A stretch of 64,000 nucleotides of DNA from Desulfuromonadales bacterium (GTDB lineage Bacteria > Desulfobacterota > Desulfuromonadia > Desulfuromonadales > BM103): the NCBI GenBank assembly GCA_014860225.1, contig JACZKE010000060.1, positions 62,001 through 126,000 of the forward strand, in the 5' to 3' direction. Below are positions 54,327 to 64,000 of this stretch, piece by piece. Within the stretch, counting starts at the first letter, position 1. Every line of letters begins with the position of its first letter. The position numbers were made by a program, and so were the translations under genes. Under the pieces are notes generated by a model. It ran no database searches, was not told the DNA's origin, and saw only the letters and a list, made by a program, of their open reading frames with translations.

Positions 54327-56816
54327 CTAGAACTTGTAGGTCATGCCGAGCCAGAACTGGCGGCCAAGTTCGTAGATGTTGTCAGAATCGCCTGCCGGTG
54401 GCGTGCGGTCAAAGACATTGTTGACTTCCAGGGAAAGGATCATGCTCTGCTCCGGGTATATTGCCTTCTCCCAATCGAGCCGCCAGTCGAAAATCCAGTA
54501 ATCCGGGCGGGTCACTTTCTCATATGCAGTCAAGTCGCTTGGAATACCCCGCTCGGTTTTATCGGCATTGCTCAACCTGTCTCTGGCATCGTATTCGCCC
54601 AGGTATCGAGTGACATTTGTAAAGGTGAAATTCCCGGGGAGCCTGCCCGTATAGATAATGTTCAACAGATGCTTGCGGTTGTAATCGAGCCGGGGCAGGT
54701 TGTCACTGTCGATGACCTTGCCGTCATACCAGACCTCTTCATCCAAGCTCTGTTCATCGAAAATGTCATCATAAGATTCGTTGCTCGAGTCCTGGTCGCT
54801 GCAGGTGTAGTTGATGTTCAGGTAATGCCTGAGCCATTGTCGTTCCCAGGAAACCTTGACGCTTTCATATTTGCTCGAGCCGTTGTTGTTTAAAACATAG
54901 AAGTTGGTATCTATGTCACTGATAATTTCAGTGATTTTCTCTTTAGCGAACTGGTCCTTGTTTTTACGTTCAAGGTAGTTAAGCTCCAGGGCTCCGCCCA
55001 AAAGTTGCTGCACTACGCCGAGCGTCCATTCGTCGGAGTATGGGGTGTCCAGTTCAGAATGTTTGTCAAGGGTCGCAGAGGATGCGCCGGTAACCGCCCA
55101 CTGCGACAATTCATTAGTATCCGCATCCAGCAGGCGATTTTCGTTAAGGTAGGGGACAATCGCTTCGCGCAGTTTGTAGGTGAGGAGTGATTCGCCATAG
55201 TACCTGTTATAGCCACCTATGAGCAGGGTCTTGCCATTTTTCAGGATATCCCAGCTGCCGGCCAACCTGTATGCAAGGTTGGTGTTGTCCAAAAAATCAT
55301 CATGGGAAATCCGGACTCCAGGGCGCACCTCTACGGGGCTTAATGTAATCAGGTCTTCCAGGTAGATGGCAAAATAATTGATCTGCGCATCCCGGTTTTG
55401 GGCAAGATATACATTCCTTGTCCCGAAATATTGCTCCCCGTCCACGCATGCCGGATCGTCTGGGGCACAGATGACCGCCGCGTTTAACGTGGACGAGTTA
55501 TGGACAAATGAAGTGTCCTTGCGATCATATTCAGCCTGATCCCATGTGTACTCTGCGCCAAGGTTGATCCCATGAGAAAGCTTGCCGGTGGTGAAAGCGT
55601 TAGATAAGAAATCTGCCCGTATTTGAATGCTTTCTTCGGAATTTTCAATGTCTCCAAAACCACCTTCACGGCTGCGGCTAATGCCGATTTCTTCCCCCCA
55701 GTTTTTTGATGGCGTGTTGCGCCAGGTGTAAAAATCGGCAGGGGCATCACGGCTGTTTTTGTTTTCGAGATAAGCAGCAGTCAGTTCATAGCTGCCGATC
55801 TGAACGTCGCCACGGAAAATCCCGTTGATGGTATAGCCACCGCGTTTGATGGTGAAGTCGCTGTCCCTGGTGTCTCTGATAAAGAAGTCTTCTTCCGATG
55901 GGGTATATGAGGTGGTCAGCTCCAGCGTGTAAGGTGTGGGCGGGGTCCAGGCATATTTCAGGAAAAATGTTTCCAGGGTTTTATCATACTCTTTCCAGTC
56001 GCCAAAATGGAGCAGCTCCAAATCTGACTGAATCCGTTTGTATGAACCGAGAAAACCCATCTGATCGTTGACCGGGACATCGAGTTCTACGCCACCGTCA
56101 TACTTTTTGAAGCGGGGTTGTCTGCTAAAGTCGTTGGAATGCTCAAAAGCATCACGATCTTCATCGTCGATCTGGAATTGCGTCCAGGAATCCCGGGTCG
56201 TTCGAACATTGAGTTTGCCACTGAACCTGTTTAATGGCATGCGCGTCCTGGCATCGACCACTCCACCGATAAAGCGACCGTATCTGGCCGGGATGTTACT
56301 GTCATAGACGGTTACACTATCGATCAGATCCTGATGAATAAACGCTCTTTGCGGGTGTCCCGGGATCTGGTCAATCGCATTCTGATTGTTGGCCAAAGGG
56401 TCAATCAGGCTGTTCATGCCGACACCATCGACGGAATAATGGTTTTCATACGCTCTGCCGCCTGAAATGGAAATTCGTGGAGGCAGGATCTCTGCGGCAT
56501 TTAAAGACGTCCGTTGTTCCTCACCAATCTGTACCCTGGGGAGAATTGTGATGGATTCAGTCAGGCTGCTGTTCTTACCGGGAAGTTGATGGAGGACATC
56601 GCTGGAAAGTGTTGACTTTCCGGTAATGAGGTCTTCAGACTGTCCGACCACTGTCACTTGCTGCAATGTCGATACGTTTCCGGTAGCATTCTCTCCTGGC
56701 GTGTTTGCCTGCTGGATACCAGTCTCTCCAGAAAAGTCGGGCTCTGCAGCTGACGCAAGAAAGGGTAATGTCATCAACATGATGGCAACAAGGGTTGTGG
56801 CGACTCTGAAAACCAT
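54327..56816 (-). CDS. TonB-dependent outer-membrane receptor
   Basis: An 829-residue outer-membrane protein from the chosen start at 56816, where a typical signal peptide begins (ending F-L-A-S-A-A-E). Residues about 40-190 form the plug; the rest is a beta-barrel ending F-W-L-G-M-T-Y-K-F with the expected terminal aromatic. A longer frame to 56900 would put 28 extra residues before the signal. Substrate unknown; no siderophore, vitamin or heme marker is seen. The divergent TonB protein gene lies 152 bases away, making the pair self-sufficient for energy coupling, except that ExbB/ExbD are not here. Confidence 0.88.
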   Translation of the reverse strand: MVFRVATTLVAIMLMTLPFLASAAEPDFSGETGIQQANTPGENATGNVSTLQQVTVVGQSEDLITGKSTLSSDVLHQLPGKNSSLTESITILPRVQIGEEQRTSLNAAEILPPRISISGGRAYENHYSVDGVGMNSLIDPLANNQNAIDQIPGHPQRAFIHQDLIDSVTVYDSNIPARYGRFIGGVVDARTRMPLNRFSGKLNVRTTRDSWTQFQIDDEDRDAFEHSNDFSRQPRFKKYDGGVELDVPVNDQMGFLGSYKRIQSDLELLHFGDWKEYDKTLETFFLKYAWTPPTPYTLELTTSYTPSEEDFFIRDTRDSDFTIKRGGYTINGIFRGDVQIGSYELTAAYLENKNSRDAPADFYTWRNTPSKNWGEEIGISRSREGGFGDIENSEESIQIRADFLSNAFTTGKLSHGINLGAEYTWDQAEYDRKDTSFVHNSSTLNAAVICAPDDPACVDGEQYFGTRNVYLAQNRDAQINYFAIYLEDLITLSPVEVRPGVRISHDDFLDNTNLAYRLAGSWDILKNGKTLLIGGYNRYYGESLLTYKLREAIVPYLNENRLLDADTNELSQWAVTGASSATLDKHSELDTPYSDEWTLGVVQQLLGGALELNYLERKNKDQFAKEKITEIISDIDTNFYVLNNNGSSKYESVKVSWERQWLRHYLNINYTCSDQDSSNESYDDIFDEQSLDEEVWYDGKVIDSDNLPRLDYNRKHLLNIIYTGRLPGNFTFTNVTRYLGEYDARDRLSNADKTERGIPSDLTAYEKVTRPDYWIFDWRLDWEKAIYPEQSMILSLEVNNVFDRTPPAGDSDNIYELGRQFWLGMTYKF

Positions 56817-56968
56817 GAAAATTATTGATCCATTAGTAAGTTGTTGATAAATAAAAAAATAAAACGCCGTATTCTTGAATAATTCAGTAAATAGTGTCAA
56901 TCTAAAAGCCCTTGACCTGAGCTTTTTGTGGGCTTTGTGATGACCCGGCAGGTTTCCGCATTTGAGAC

Positions 56969-57850
56969 ATGCTTCAAACCGATTGGTGTTTTAAAAGTAT
57001 GTTCAGTAACTTACCAACTTTTTTTAGATTGGCGCTTTGCCTGCTCCTTTCAGCCGGGGTCCATGGCGGAGTGGCCAGCTATGGCTGGATGAAGAGTCCT
57101 GTGGAGTCGCGGTTGGCACATGCCCCGGTTGTAGTTTCACTGCGGCCTGCAATTGACGTTGCTTCACCTGTAGCAACGAAACAAACTCAGCATGAGCCGG
57201 TTCCTGTCCTCACCAGTGTGAAATCACGACCGATTGAAGCTATGCAGGCGAGTGCTGTTACACGACCGCCGGCAGCGGTTCCCCGCCAAGTGCCCTCAAA
57301 AGTCCTGCCCGGGACGCTTCTGCCCGTAATAGTCGATGAGCCGAAAAATGATACGAACCAGAAGATGCCGTCGGCAGAGACCGTCTGTGCGCTGCCGCAG
57401 GATTCTGTTCTGGACAGAGTTCCTGTGCCGCCTGAAATAAGTCAGCCAGACATTGAGACGGTGGGAACAGGCACGCCCTTTGTTAAGGCTGTAAACGAAG
57501 CACCGCCGGCGTTGTCGCAAGGAGATGAAAGAGGTCTGCCCGATACTGCGGCTTCTGTGTCTCAAGTTCTAACCGAAGCAACACCCGACTATCGCAGCAA
57601 CCCCCTGCCAAAATACCCACGTCTGGCCAGACAGAAGCATTGGGAGGGAGTGGTCTGGCTGATGGTCGATGTCTCCGCAGCCGGTCTGGTGGACGATCTG
57701 CGGATCGAACAGTCTTGCGGCCACCGGGTGCTGGATAGAGCGGCTCATCGTGCAGTAAGCCGCTGGCGGTTCTCACCGGCAAAACGTGACGGGCTGCCGG
57801 TTTCGAGCCAGGTGCGTATCCCGGTTCGCTTTCTTCTTGAGGAAGGTTGA
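56969..57850 (+). CDS. TonB family energy-transducing protein
   Basis: A 293-residue protein: N-terminal membrane helix at about residues 17-36, a long Pro/Val/Thr-rich periplasmic linker, and a C-terminal TonB domain (P-K-Y-P-R-L-A-R-Q, G-V-V-W-L-M-V-D-V, S-G-G-type helix then R-A-A-H-R-A-V-S-R-W-R-F-S-P-A). The start could also be 56999. It is divergent from the receptor and is the likely dedicated TonB. ExbB and ExbD are not in the window and would have to come from elsewhere. Confidence 0.9.
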   Translation: MLQTDWCFKSMFSNLPTFFRLALCLLLSAGVHGGVASYGWMKSPVESRLAHAPVVVSLRPAIDVASPVATKQTQHEPVPVLTSVKSRPIEAMQASAVTRPPAAVPRQVPSKVLPGTLLPVIVDEPKNDTNQKMPSAETVCALPQDSVLDRVPVPPEISQPDIETVGTGTPFVKAVNEAPPALSQGDERGLPDTAASVSQVLTEATPDYRSNPLPKYPRLARQKHWEGVVWLMVDVSAAGLVDDLRIEQSCGHRVLDRAAHRAVSRWRFSPAKRDGLPVSSQVRIPVRFLLEEG

Positions 57851-57915
57851 TAGCCTATTCTGGGGCGGCGAAATAACTTTTCTTGTAATATATAATGATA
57901 TAATGTGATTTAGTC

Positions 57916-57945
57916 TTGCATTCTTATCCCTCGGCATGCTAGAAA
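57916..57945 (+). promoter_or_regulatory. Candidate promoter of the tRNA cluster
   Basis: TTGCAT (57916-57921), 18 bases, TAGAAA (57940-57945); transcription would start about 7 bases further, close to the tRNA-Pro 5' end at 57955. Weak match, placed from position. Confidence 0.4.
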
Positions 57946-57954
57946 ATCCCCCTT

Positions 57955-58034
<80 letters not shown>

Positions 58035-58035
58035 T

Positions 58036-58112
58036 GCGCCAGTAGCTCAGCTGGACAGAGCAACGGCCTTCTAAGCCGTGGGTCGAGGGTTCGAGTCCTT
58101 CCTGGCGCGCCA
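58036..58112 (+). tRNA. tRNA-Arg (TCT)
   Basis: Acceptor GCGCCAG with CTGGCGC, anticodon stem ACGGC-CTTCTAA-GCCGT giving TCT, T-loop TTCGAGT, and encoded GCCA end. Four bases after tRNA-Pro. Confidence 0.95.
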
Positions 58113-58188
58113 TTTTTCCTGGCATTGGAAGGCGAAGTTTCCCGTTGACAATGTTTCCCGGCTTTGGCTAAGATCTGTTTTTTTTTGT

Positions 58189-58265
58189 GGTGGGTGTAGC
58201 TCAGTTGGTAGAGCACTGGATTGTGGCTCCAGTTGTCGCGGGTTCAATCCCCGTCACTCACCCCA
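58189..58265 (+). tRNA. tRNA-His (GTG)
   Basis: Acceptor GTGGGTG with CACTCAC (one G-T pair) and an additional G at -1 facing the discriminator C, the tRNA-His identity pair; anticodon stem CTGGA-TTGTGGC-TCCAG gives GTG; T-loop TTCAATC; encoded CCA. Confidence 0.95.
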
Positions 58266-58362
58266 TGAATATTCCGGGCCTGCCTTTTCCCTATCGACCC
58301 CTCAGAATGTGGCGGTTATCCGGGGGAAAGCCGGGCCTTAATTGTTTGTGACCTGAATTGTG

Positions 58363-58385
58363 TCTATTCGGAAACTCCGAATGGC
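58363..58385. repeat. Repeat family A core, tRNA-cluster copy
   Basis: TATTCGGA-AAC-TCCGAATGG is the family A hairpin with an AAC loop and changed arms that still pair, followed by GTTTCCGG. It lies between tRNA-His and the 163-base inverted repeat. Confidence 0.6.
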
Positions 58386-58408
58386 ACAAGGACTGTTTCC
58401 GGACACTA

Positions 58409-58571
58409 AGTACCCTGTAACCTATAGGATTTCGCAAGATTGCGCAGGGATTTGGCGTGTCAGTAAGGCGCGTCTTCATCTGCCCAGCCGTAGCTACTCA
58501 GATGAAGGCGCAACGCAGCTGACGCGGCAAAGAACCAGCAAGATGCGAAAGTTTATAGGATACAGGGTACT
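58409..58571. repeat. 163-bp inverted-repeat element between tRNA-His and tRNA-Leu
   Basis: Terminal arms of 28 bases: the left starts AGTACCCTGTAACCTATA and the right ends TATAGGATACAGGGTACT, nearly complementary. Inside, GCGTGTCAG faces CTGACGC and CTTCATCTG (58474-58482) faces CAGATGAAG (58499-58507), so the whole can fold as one long hairpin. It ends 5 bases before tRNA-Leu. Likely a small mobile-type element or structured RNA; no coding frame is supported. Confidence 0.75.
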
Positions 58572-58576
58572 AAATT

Positions 58577-58661
58577 GCGGGTGTGGTGGAATTGGTAGAC
58601 ACGCTAGATTTAGGATCTAGTGCCGTAAGGTGTGTGGGTTCGAGTCCCTCCACCCGCACCA
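58577..58661 (+). tRNA. tRNA-Leu (TAG)
   Basis: Acceptor GCGGGTG with CACCCGC, anticodon stem CTAGA-TTTAGGA-TCTAG giving TAG, a long variable arm (TGCCGTAAGGTGTG), T-loop TTCGAGT and encoded ACCA end. 85 bases. Confidence 0.95.
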
Positions 58662-58751
58662 TTTACTTTCGTTTAAAAACCTTATCGAGGATGTCGCTGG
58701 TTTTTGCGTTATCGTGGCGCACGGCCAGTAAAGCAAGTGAGGAGTGAACGC

Positions 58752-60077
58752 ATGAATGTCAAGGTTGAAGCTGTCAGCAGCATCAAGAAAAAACTGATTT
58801 TTGAGGTTGCCTCAGAGCAGGTCGACAAAGAAATCCGTAAAGCTTTTCAGAAGATCGGCAAAAAGGCCAAGATCAAGGGCTTTCGTGCCGGCAAGGTCCC
58901 TGAATCGGTTCTGGAAAAATATTATGGCGGTCAGATGGAGCAGGACGTTCTGACCAGCCTGATCAATGCTACTTATTTCAAGGCATTACAGGAACATGAC
59001 ATCCCGGCAGTCGGTGAACCTAGTATTGTTGAGAGCAGCGGTATCAGTAAAGGTGAAGCCTTTACCTACGAGGCTGAAGTGGAAATCAAGCCGGAAGTGA
59101 CGGCCAGGGATTACACGAATCTTTCGCTTGAGAAAGAAAAGTTTGTCCCCGACCCCAAAGCTGTGGAAGGGCGACTGGAGGAGATGAGAGCTTCCCGGTC
59201 TCAGGTCGAGGTAAGCGGGCGTCAAGACGCGCGTCATGGCGATTCGGTTATAATCGATTTCAAGGGATTTATCGGTGAGGATGCCTTTGCCGGTGGCGAA
59301 GGAGAGGATTATCTCCTTGAGCTCGGCTCCGGTTCTTTTATACCCGGTTTTGAAGAGCAGCTGGTCGGTATGCAGCGCGATGAGATCAAGGATGTTGAAG
59401 TCACGTTCCCCGAAGACTATGGTCAGGAGGAATTGGCGGGCAAGCCGGCAGTCTTCAAGGTCGTCATGAAAGAGATCAAGGAAAAGGTTGTTCCTGAGCT
59501 TGATGATGAGTTTGCCAAAGGTTTCGGCGTCGATACACTCGATGAACTCAAGGAGCAACTGCAGACAAGTTATGAGCTCCAGGAAACCAACCGGGTCGAA
59601 AATGATCTACGTGAAAAGCTGGTCAGCAAGCTGATCGAAAACAACCCGCTTGAGATCCCCGAGGCAATGATTGCCAGGCAGCTCGATTATATGTATGACA
59701 ACATCACCAATCGCATGCAGTCACAAGGGATGTCTCCCGAAATGCTTGGCATTACACCGGAAAATTTCCGTGAAAACTACCGGAAGACGGCGATTGAGCA
59801 GGTCAGCGGCAACCTGATACTCGAGGCAATCGGGCGACAGGAGAATATCGTTGCCGATGAGTCTGAGATCGATGCCAAGCTGGAAGAGATTGCCGCCATG
59901 GCCAACGCTCCCATTGATATGGTAAAAAAATATTATGCCAGCTCCGAAGCCCGCAACGGGCTGATGGCGCAGATTGCTGAAGAGAAGGTTGTTGGCTTCT
60001 TGCTGGAGAACGCCAAAGTGAAAGAGGTCGCTCCCAAAAAGAAGTCTGAGGACAAGGCTGAAGAGGAGGGCATATGA
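58752..60077 (+). CDS. tig: Trigger factor
   Basis: A 441-residue ribosome-associated chaperone: N-terminal ribosome-binding domain with the G-F-R-A-G-K-V-P loop near residues 44-51, central FKBP domain (residues about 150-240), C-terminal arm domain. It receives nascent chains at the ribosome exit. The start at 58752 has GAGGAG 7 bases upstream; an earlier ATG at 58704 does not fit the family. It overlaps clpP by ATGA (60074-60077), the usual tig-clpP-clpX-lon order. Confidence 0.96.
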   Translation: MNVKVEAVSSIKKKLIFEVASEQVDKEIRKAFQKIGKKAKIKGFRAGKVPESVLEKYYGGQMEQDVLTSLINATYFKALQEHDIPAVGEPSIVESSGISKGEAFTYEAEVEIKPEVTARDYTNLSLEKEKFVPDPKAVEGRLEEMRASRSQVEVSGRQDARHGDSVIIDFKGFIGEDAFAGGEGEDYLLELGSGSFIPGFEEQLVGMQRDEIKDVEVTFPEDYGQEELAGKPAVFKVVMKEIKEKVVPELDDEFAKGFGVDTLDELKEQLQTSYELQETNRVENDLREKLVSKLIENNPLEIPEAMIARQLDYMYDNITNRMQSQGMSPEMLGITPENFRENYRKTAIEQVSGNLILEAIGRQENIVADESEIDAKLEEIAAMANAPIDMVKKYYASSEARNGLMAQIAEEKVVGFLLENAKVKEVAPKKKSEDKAEEEGI

Positions 60078-60658
60078 ATCTGATTCCGATGGTCGTGGAG
60101 CAAACCGGTCGCGGAGAACGCGCATACGACATTTATTCGCGGCTGCTCAAGGACCGGATTATTTTCCTGGGTGGCGGCATCGACGACCATGTAGCTAACC
60201 TGATTATTGCCCAGATGCTGTTTCTCGAATCGGAAGACTCGGAAAAGGACATCCATCTGTATATCAACTCACCGGGCGGTCTTGTCACCGCCGGTTTGGC
60301 GATCTACGATACCATGCAGTACCTCAAGGCCCCGGTGTCAACCATTTGCGTTGGCCAGGCAGCCAGTATGGGAGCTTTCTTACTGGCAGCAGGAACCGCG
60401 GGTAAACGTTACTCTCTGCCGCAGTCGCGAATCATGATCCACCAACCTCTGGGCGGTTTCCAGGGACAGGCAACGGATATCAGTATTCATGCCCAGGAAA
60501 TTCTGCGCCTGAAAGACACGCTCAACCGTATTATGGCCGAGCACACCGGACAGGAACTCAGTAAGCTATCATTTGATACGGAGCGTGATTTCTTCATGGG
60601 TAGCGAAGCAGCAAAAAAATATGGTATCATCGATGACATAGTGACGAGAAAGAACTAA
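60074..60658 (+). CDS. clpP: ClpP protease proteolytic subunit
   Basis: A 194-residue serine peptidase with triad S98 (A-A-S-M-G), H123 (M-I-H-Q-P) and D172. It forms a tetradecamer that works with ClpX. Translationally coupled to tig by ATGA overlap; clpX follows 20 bases on. Confidence 0.97.
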   Translation: MNLIPMVVEQTGRGERAYDIYSRLLKDRIIFLGGGIDDHVANLIIAQMLFLESEDSEKDIHLYINSPGGLVTAGLAIYDTMQYLKAPVSTICVGQAASMGAFLLAAGTAGKRYSLPQSRIMIHQPLGGFQGQATDISIHAQEILRLKDTLNRIMAEHTGQELSKLSFDTERDFFMGSEAAKKYGIIDDIVTRKN

Positions 60659-60678
60659 GCTTTCCAAGAGGTGATACA

Positions 60679-61926
60679 GTGACGCAAAAAAGTGGCCATG
60701 GTGACCAATTGACCTGTTCGTTCTGCGGTAAAGAGCAGGAAGAAGTTAAGAAGCTGATTGCCGGTCCGGCAGTCTATATCTGCGACGAATGCATTGAGCT
60801 GTGCAAAGACATCATTGCCGAAGAGGCACAGCTCGAGGGGACTACCCTGAGTAGCGGGCGGTTGCCGAAACCCGTCGAGATAAAAGACACCCTGGATGAC
60901 TATGTTGTCGGTCAGGAACGAGCCAAGAAGGTTCTTGCGGTTGCTGTTTACAACCATTACAAACGCATCGAAGCTTCTGAAAAATCCGGTGATGTCGAAA
61001 TACAGAAGAGCAATATCCTTCTGCTTGGCCCCACCGGCAGCGGCAAGACCCTGTTGGCACAGACTCTGGCAAGGGTTCTTGATGTCCCCTTTGCGATCGC
61101 TGATGCCACCAACCTGACCGAAGCCGGTTATGTCGGTGAAGATGTCGAAAATATCATCCTGAACCTTTTGCAGGCTGCTGATTACGATCTGGAGAAGGCC
61201 CAGAAGGGAATCATCTATATCGACGAAGTCGACAAGATTGCCCGCAAATCCGATTCGCCTTCGATCACCAGGGATGTCTCCGGTGAAGGCGTTCAACAGG
61301 CACTGCTCAAGATCATCGAAGGCACAACAGCCAGTGTGCCGCCGAAGGGTGGTCGCAAGCATCCGCAGCAGGAGTTCCTTAAGGTTGATACCACCAACAT
61401 CCTGTTTGTCTGCGGTGGTGCATTCTCGGGGCTTGAAACAGTCATCGGGCAGCGGGTTGGATCCAAGACCATGGGTTTCGGTGCCGAACCTGCAAAGAAA
61501 AAAGACCAGCAGATCGGCGAGGTCCTCTGTCAGGTTGAGCCTGGTGACCTGCTCAAGTACGGACTGATCCCTGAATTTATCGGCCGACTGCCGATTGTCG
61601 CTACGCTTGACGAGTTGGATGAGGAGGCACTGGTCAGGATTCTCAGCGAACCGAAGAACGCGCTGATAAAACAGTATCAGAAGCTCTTCGATATGGAAAA
61701 CGTTAACCTCAAGTTTACCGATGGTGCCCTGATTGCTGTTGCTCAGGAAGCTCTTAAACGCAAAACAGGCGCGCGAGGGCTGCGATCCATTCTTGAGAAT
61801 GCCATGCTTGATGTCATGTATGATATACCCTCACAGGACCGCGTCAGAGAAGTTCTCATCAACGAAGACGTGATTTTCAAGGGTGCTCAGCCTATAATTA
61901 TCTACGAATGTGCCGAGTCGGCCTGA
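60679..61926 (+). CDS. clpX: ClpX ATPase, unfoldase of the ClpXP protease
   Basis: A 415-residue AAA+ protein. Zinc-binding cysteines C13, C16, C35 and C38 in the N-terminal domain, Walker A G-P-T-G-S-G-K-T near residue 114, Walker B I-I-Y-I-D-E-V-D, and the I-G-F loop region that contacts ClpP present as usual near G-L-I-P-E-F-I-G-R. The start is GTG at 60679 with AGAGGTG upstream. lon follows 42 bases later. Confidence 0.97.
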   Translation: MTQKSGHGDQLTCSFCGKEQEEVKKLIAGPAVYICDECIELCKDIIAEEAQLEGTTLSSGRLPKPVEIKDTLDDYVVGQERAKKVLAVAVYNHYKRIEASEKSGDVEIQKSNILLLGPTGSGKTLLAQTLARVLDVPFAIADATNLTEAGYVGEDVENIILNLLQAADYDLEKAQKGIIYIDEVDKIARKSDSPSITRDVSGEGVQQALLKIIEGTTASVPPKGGRKHPQQEFLKVDTTNILFVCGGAFSGLETVIGQRVGSKTMGFGAEPAKKKDQQIGEVLCQVEPGDLLKYGLIPEFIGRLPIVATLDELDEEALVRILSEPKNALIKQYQKLFDMENVNLKFTDGALIAVAQEALKRKTGARGLRSILENAMLDVMYDIPSQDRVREVLINEDVIFKGAQPIIIYECAESA

Positions 61927-61968
61927 TAGGGTTACTGTCGGGCTTGTGCTCAGCCGGAAGATGTTGAA

Positions 61969-64000
61969 ATGACAGAACTCTCAAAAGACCTCACGTCCGA
62001 ATCTCCGAAACCAGAGACCTTTCCGGTTCTGCCATTACGGGATATCGTGATATTCCCATACATGGTAACACCTCTCTTCGTTGGTCGGCCACGGTCGATT
62101 AACGCTCTGGAGTGGGCGATGGAGCATGACAAGCTTGTGCTTCTCGTTACCCAGAGAGACCCGAAAACTGACGATCCGCTTGCCGGTGACCTGTATGACC
62201 TCGGAACCTTGGGTAAGGTCGTGCAGATGCTGAAATTGCCGGATGGCACAGTCAAGGTTCTGGTTGAAGGTGATGTCAGGGCACGGTTGATTGACCTGGA
62301 ATATACAGATGAATGTATTTTCTCATCTTTGCAGCTATTGCCTGATCATGAAAGTGATTCTACTGAGCAGGAAGCTTTGATGCGCAGCGTCAATAGCACC
62401 TTTGAATCGTACGCCAACCTCAGTAAGAAAATTCCTGCGGAAATGGTTACCTCGATTGCCGGCGTGGCAGAGCCCGGACGCTTCGCAGATACCATTGTTG
62501 CCCATCTGACTGTACAGATTGCCGATAAACAGGAAATTCTTGAAGAGATGGATTCTCTACTGCGGTTGGAAAAACTTCTGTCGCTCATGGAGCGTGAGGT
62601 TGAGATACTACAGATTGAGAAGAAGATCCGCAATCGCGTCAAGAGCCAGATGGAACGCAGCCAGAAAGAGTATTACCTCAATGAGCAGATGCGTGCCATC
62701 CAGAAGGAACTTGGCGAAAAGGACGAATTCAAGCAAGAGATACGCGAGCTTGAAGAAAAGATAGAGAAGTCGCGTATGTCCAAAGAGGCGACAGATAAGG
62801 CGGATGCGGAACTGCGTAAGCTCAAGATGATGTCGCCCATGTCGGCCGAAGCCACGGTGGTCCGGAATTATATCGACTGGTTGGTTGCGTTGCCTTGGAA
62901 AAAAGGCACCAAGGACCAGATTGACCTGATCAAGGCAGAGGAGATCCTCGAAGAGGATCATTACGGACTCGAAAAGGTTAAAGAAAGAATTCTTGAATAT
63001 CTGGCGGTACAGGCTCTGGTGAAGAAAATCAAGGGGCCGATACTCTGCTTGGTCGGCCCACCCGGCGTCGGCAAGACGTCGCTTGGCAGGTCAGTTGCCA
63101 GAGCAATGGGTCGTAAGTTTGTCCGCGTTTCTCTCGGTGGTGTGCGCGATGAAGCAGAAATTCGCGGCCATCGCCGCACCTATATCGGTGCCATGCCCGG
63201 CAAGGTTATCCAGGGTTTGCGTAAAGTCGGTGTGCGTAACCCGGTTTTCCTGCTTGATGAAGTTGACAAGATGAGTACGGACTTCCGCGGCGACCCATCC
63301 TCGGCCTTGCTGGAAGTCCTCGACCCCGAGCAGAACAACGCCTTCGGCGATCATTTCCTCGATGTTGACTATGACCTTTCTTCGGTAATGTTTATTGCTA
63401 CGGCCAATACCCTTCAATCCATCCCCGGTCCGCTGCGTGATCGCATGGAAGTGATACGCATTGAAGGCTATACGGAAGAAGAGAAGGTACATATCGCGGA
63501 ACGCTACCTGCTGCCAAAACAATTGGAAACGCATGGGCTCAAGAAAGGGCAGGTCAAATTCTCGGAAGCCGCACTGCTTGAGATCGTCCGTCGCTATACA
63601 CGGGAAGCAGGGGTGCGTAATCTTGAACGTGAGATTGCCAACGTGTTCCGCAAGATCGCCAGAGAGGTTGTCAAGGCGGATCAACTTGGCAAGCGCTTTC
63701 TGGTCGGGGCTCCACAAATCAAGAAATACCTTGGCGTGCCACGTTACAGCTTTGGTGTTCGGGAGGATGAGCACAGGATTGGTCTGGTCAATGGGCTTGC
63801 CTGGACTGAGGTCGGTGGTGAATTGCTGAATGTAGAAGTGACGATCCTGCCTGGCAAAGGGAACCTGACCGTAACTGGCAAGCTTGGTGAAGTTATGCGT
63901 GAATCCGCCCAGGCCGCTCTCAGCTATGTACGTTCCCGGTGGATTGAGCTGGGCCTTGAGAAAGATTTTTACAGTCGTGTTGATATCCATATCCACGTTC
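61969..64000 (+). CDS. lon: Lon protease (3' partial)
   Basis: The ATG at 61969 has GGAAG 8 bases upstream. The visible 677 residues include the N-terminal LON domain ([10 protein letters not shown] near residue 18), a helical part, Walker A G363-P-P-G-V-G-K-T and Walker B V-F-L-L-D-E-V-D, and the start of the protease domain ([15 protein letters not shown]). The catalytic Ser-Lys residues lie just past the window edge. Frame open to base 64000. Confidence 0.96.
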   Translation, partial: MTELSKDLTSESPKPETFPVLPLRDIVIFPYMVTPLFVGRPRSINALEWAMEHDKLVLLVTQRDPKTDDPLAGDLYDLGTLGKVVQMLKLPDGTVKVLVEGDVRARLIDLEYTDECIFSSLQLLPDHESDSTEQEALMRSVNSTFESYANLSKKIPAEMVTSIAGVAEPGRFADTIVAHLTVQIADKQEILEEMDSLLRLEKLLSLMEREVEILQIEKKIRNRVKSQMERSQKEYYLNEQMRAIQKELGEKDEFKQEIRELEEKIEKSRMSKEATDKADAELRKLKMMSPMSAEATVVRNYIDWLVALPWKKGTKDQIDLIKAEEILEEDHYGLEKVKERILEYLAVQALVKKIKGPILCLVGPPGVGKTSLGRSVARAMGRKFVRVSLGGVRDEAEIRGHRRTYIGAMPGKVIQGLRKVGVRNPVFLLDEVDKMSTDFRGDPSSALLEVLDPEQNNAFGDHFLDVDYDLSSVMFIATANTLQSIPGPLRDRMEVIRIEGYTEEEKVHIAERYLLPKQLETHGLKKGQVKFSEAALLEIVRRYTREAGVRNLEREIANVFRKIAREVVKADQLGKRFLVGAPQIKKYLGVPRYSFGVREDEHRIGLVNGLAWTEVGGELLNVEVTILPGKGNLTVTGKLGEVMRESAQAALSYVRSRWIELGLEKDFYSRVDIHIHV

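Noticed and set aside
58409-58571. Inverted repeat considered as an insertion sequence
   Set aside because: Too short for a transposase and no coding frame inside.

Overview
The window looks like chromosomal DNA of a Desulfuromonadales-type bacterium (the old Deltaproteobacteria: Geobacter, Pelobacter, Desulfuromonas relatives). The evidence is indirect: the gene order tRNA-Pro/Arg/His/Leu, tig, clpP, clpX, lon; B12-dependent and other radical SAM proteins; a UGA-encoded selenoprotein of the GrdB/PrdB family; a DUF6178-like protein; a MshEN protein; and several families of intergenic hairpin repeats. Genus is not determined. No rRNA, prophage, insertion sequence transposase or CRISPR array is visible.

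Layout. 1-9.8 kb: MarC, an RluA-type pseudouridine synthase, a SlyD-like FKBP, a class IV aminotransferase, a reverse-strand GGDEF protein plus repeat lipoprotein, an M1-like peptidase coupled to a ChaN-family protein, a tandem intergenic repeat, a patatin and a parvulin. 9.8-18.8 kb: a LysR regulator divergent from a transglutaminase-like protein, a YchJ-type SEC-C protein, a 5'-3' exonuclease fused to RNase HI, DbpA, an ABC exporter and a second RluA-type enzyme. 19-30.6 kb: an orphan carbonic anhydrase resembling the CsoSCA catalytic domain, a MYG1-like protein, an M50 protease, a zinc-ribbon membrane protein, a spermidine-synthase-like protein, MltB, an ABC-2 type transporter pair, RhlE and an M23 peptidase.

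30.7-47.7 kb: a DUF6178-like protein, a B12-radical SAM protein (DUF4080 type), the selenoprotein with a SECIS hairpin just after its UGA, another radical SAM protein, a reverse operon (M23 peptidase, MshEN-GAF-like protein, AcpH), an M20 peptidase, and a reverse run of M16 protease, threonine aldolase and SrkA, then an AcuI/YhdH oxidoreductase. 48-57.9 kb: a hybrid histidine kinase followed closely by two paralogous membrane-anchored LVIVD beta-propeller proteins, facing a TonB-dependent receptor and a TonB protein. This is the most system-like unexplained block. 57.9-64 kb: four tRNAs interrupted by a 163-nt inverted-repeat element, then tig-clpP-clpX-lon, with lon cut by the window edge.

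The most notable observations are the in-frame UGA selenoprotein, which a standard gene caller splits in two; the exonuclease/RNase HI fusion, which joins two Okazaki-primer-removal activities in one chain; the kinase/beta-propeller/TonB block; and at least four dispersed families of intergenic palindromic repeats, one of them present as a tandem with identical 90-bp copies.
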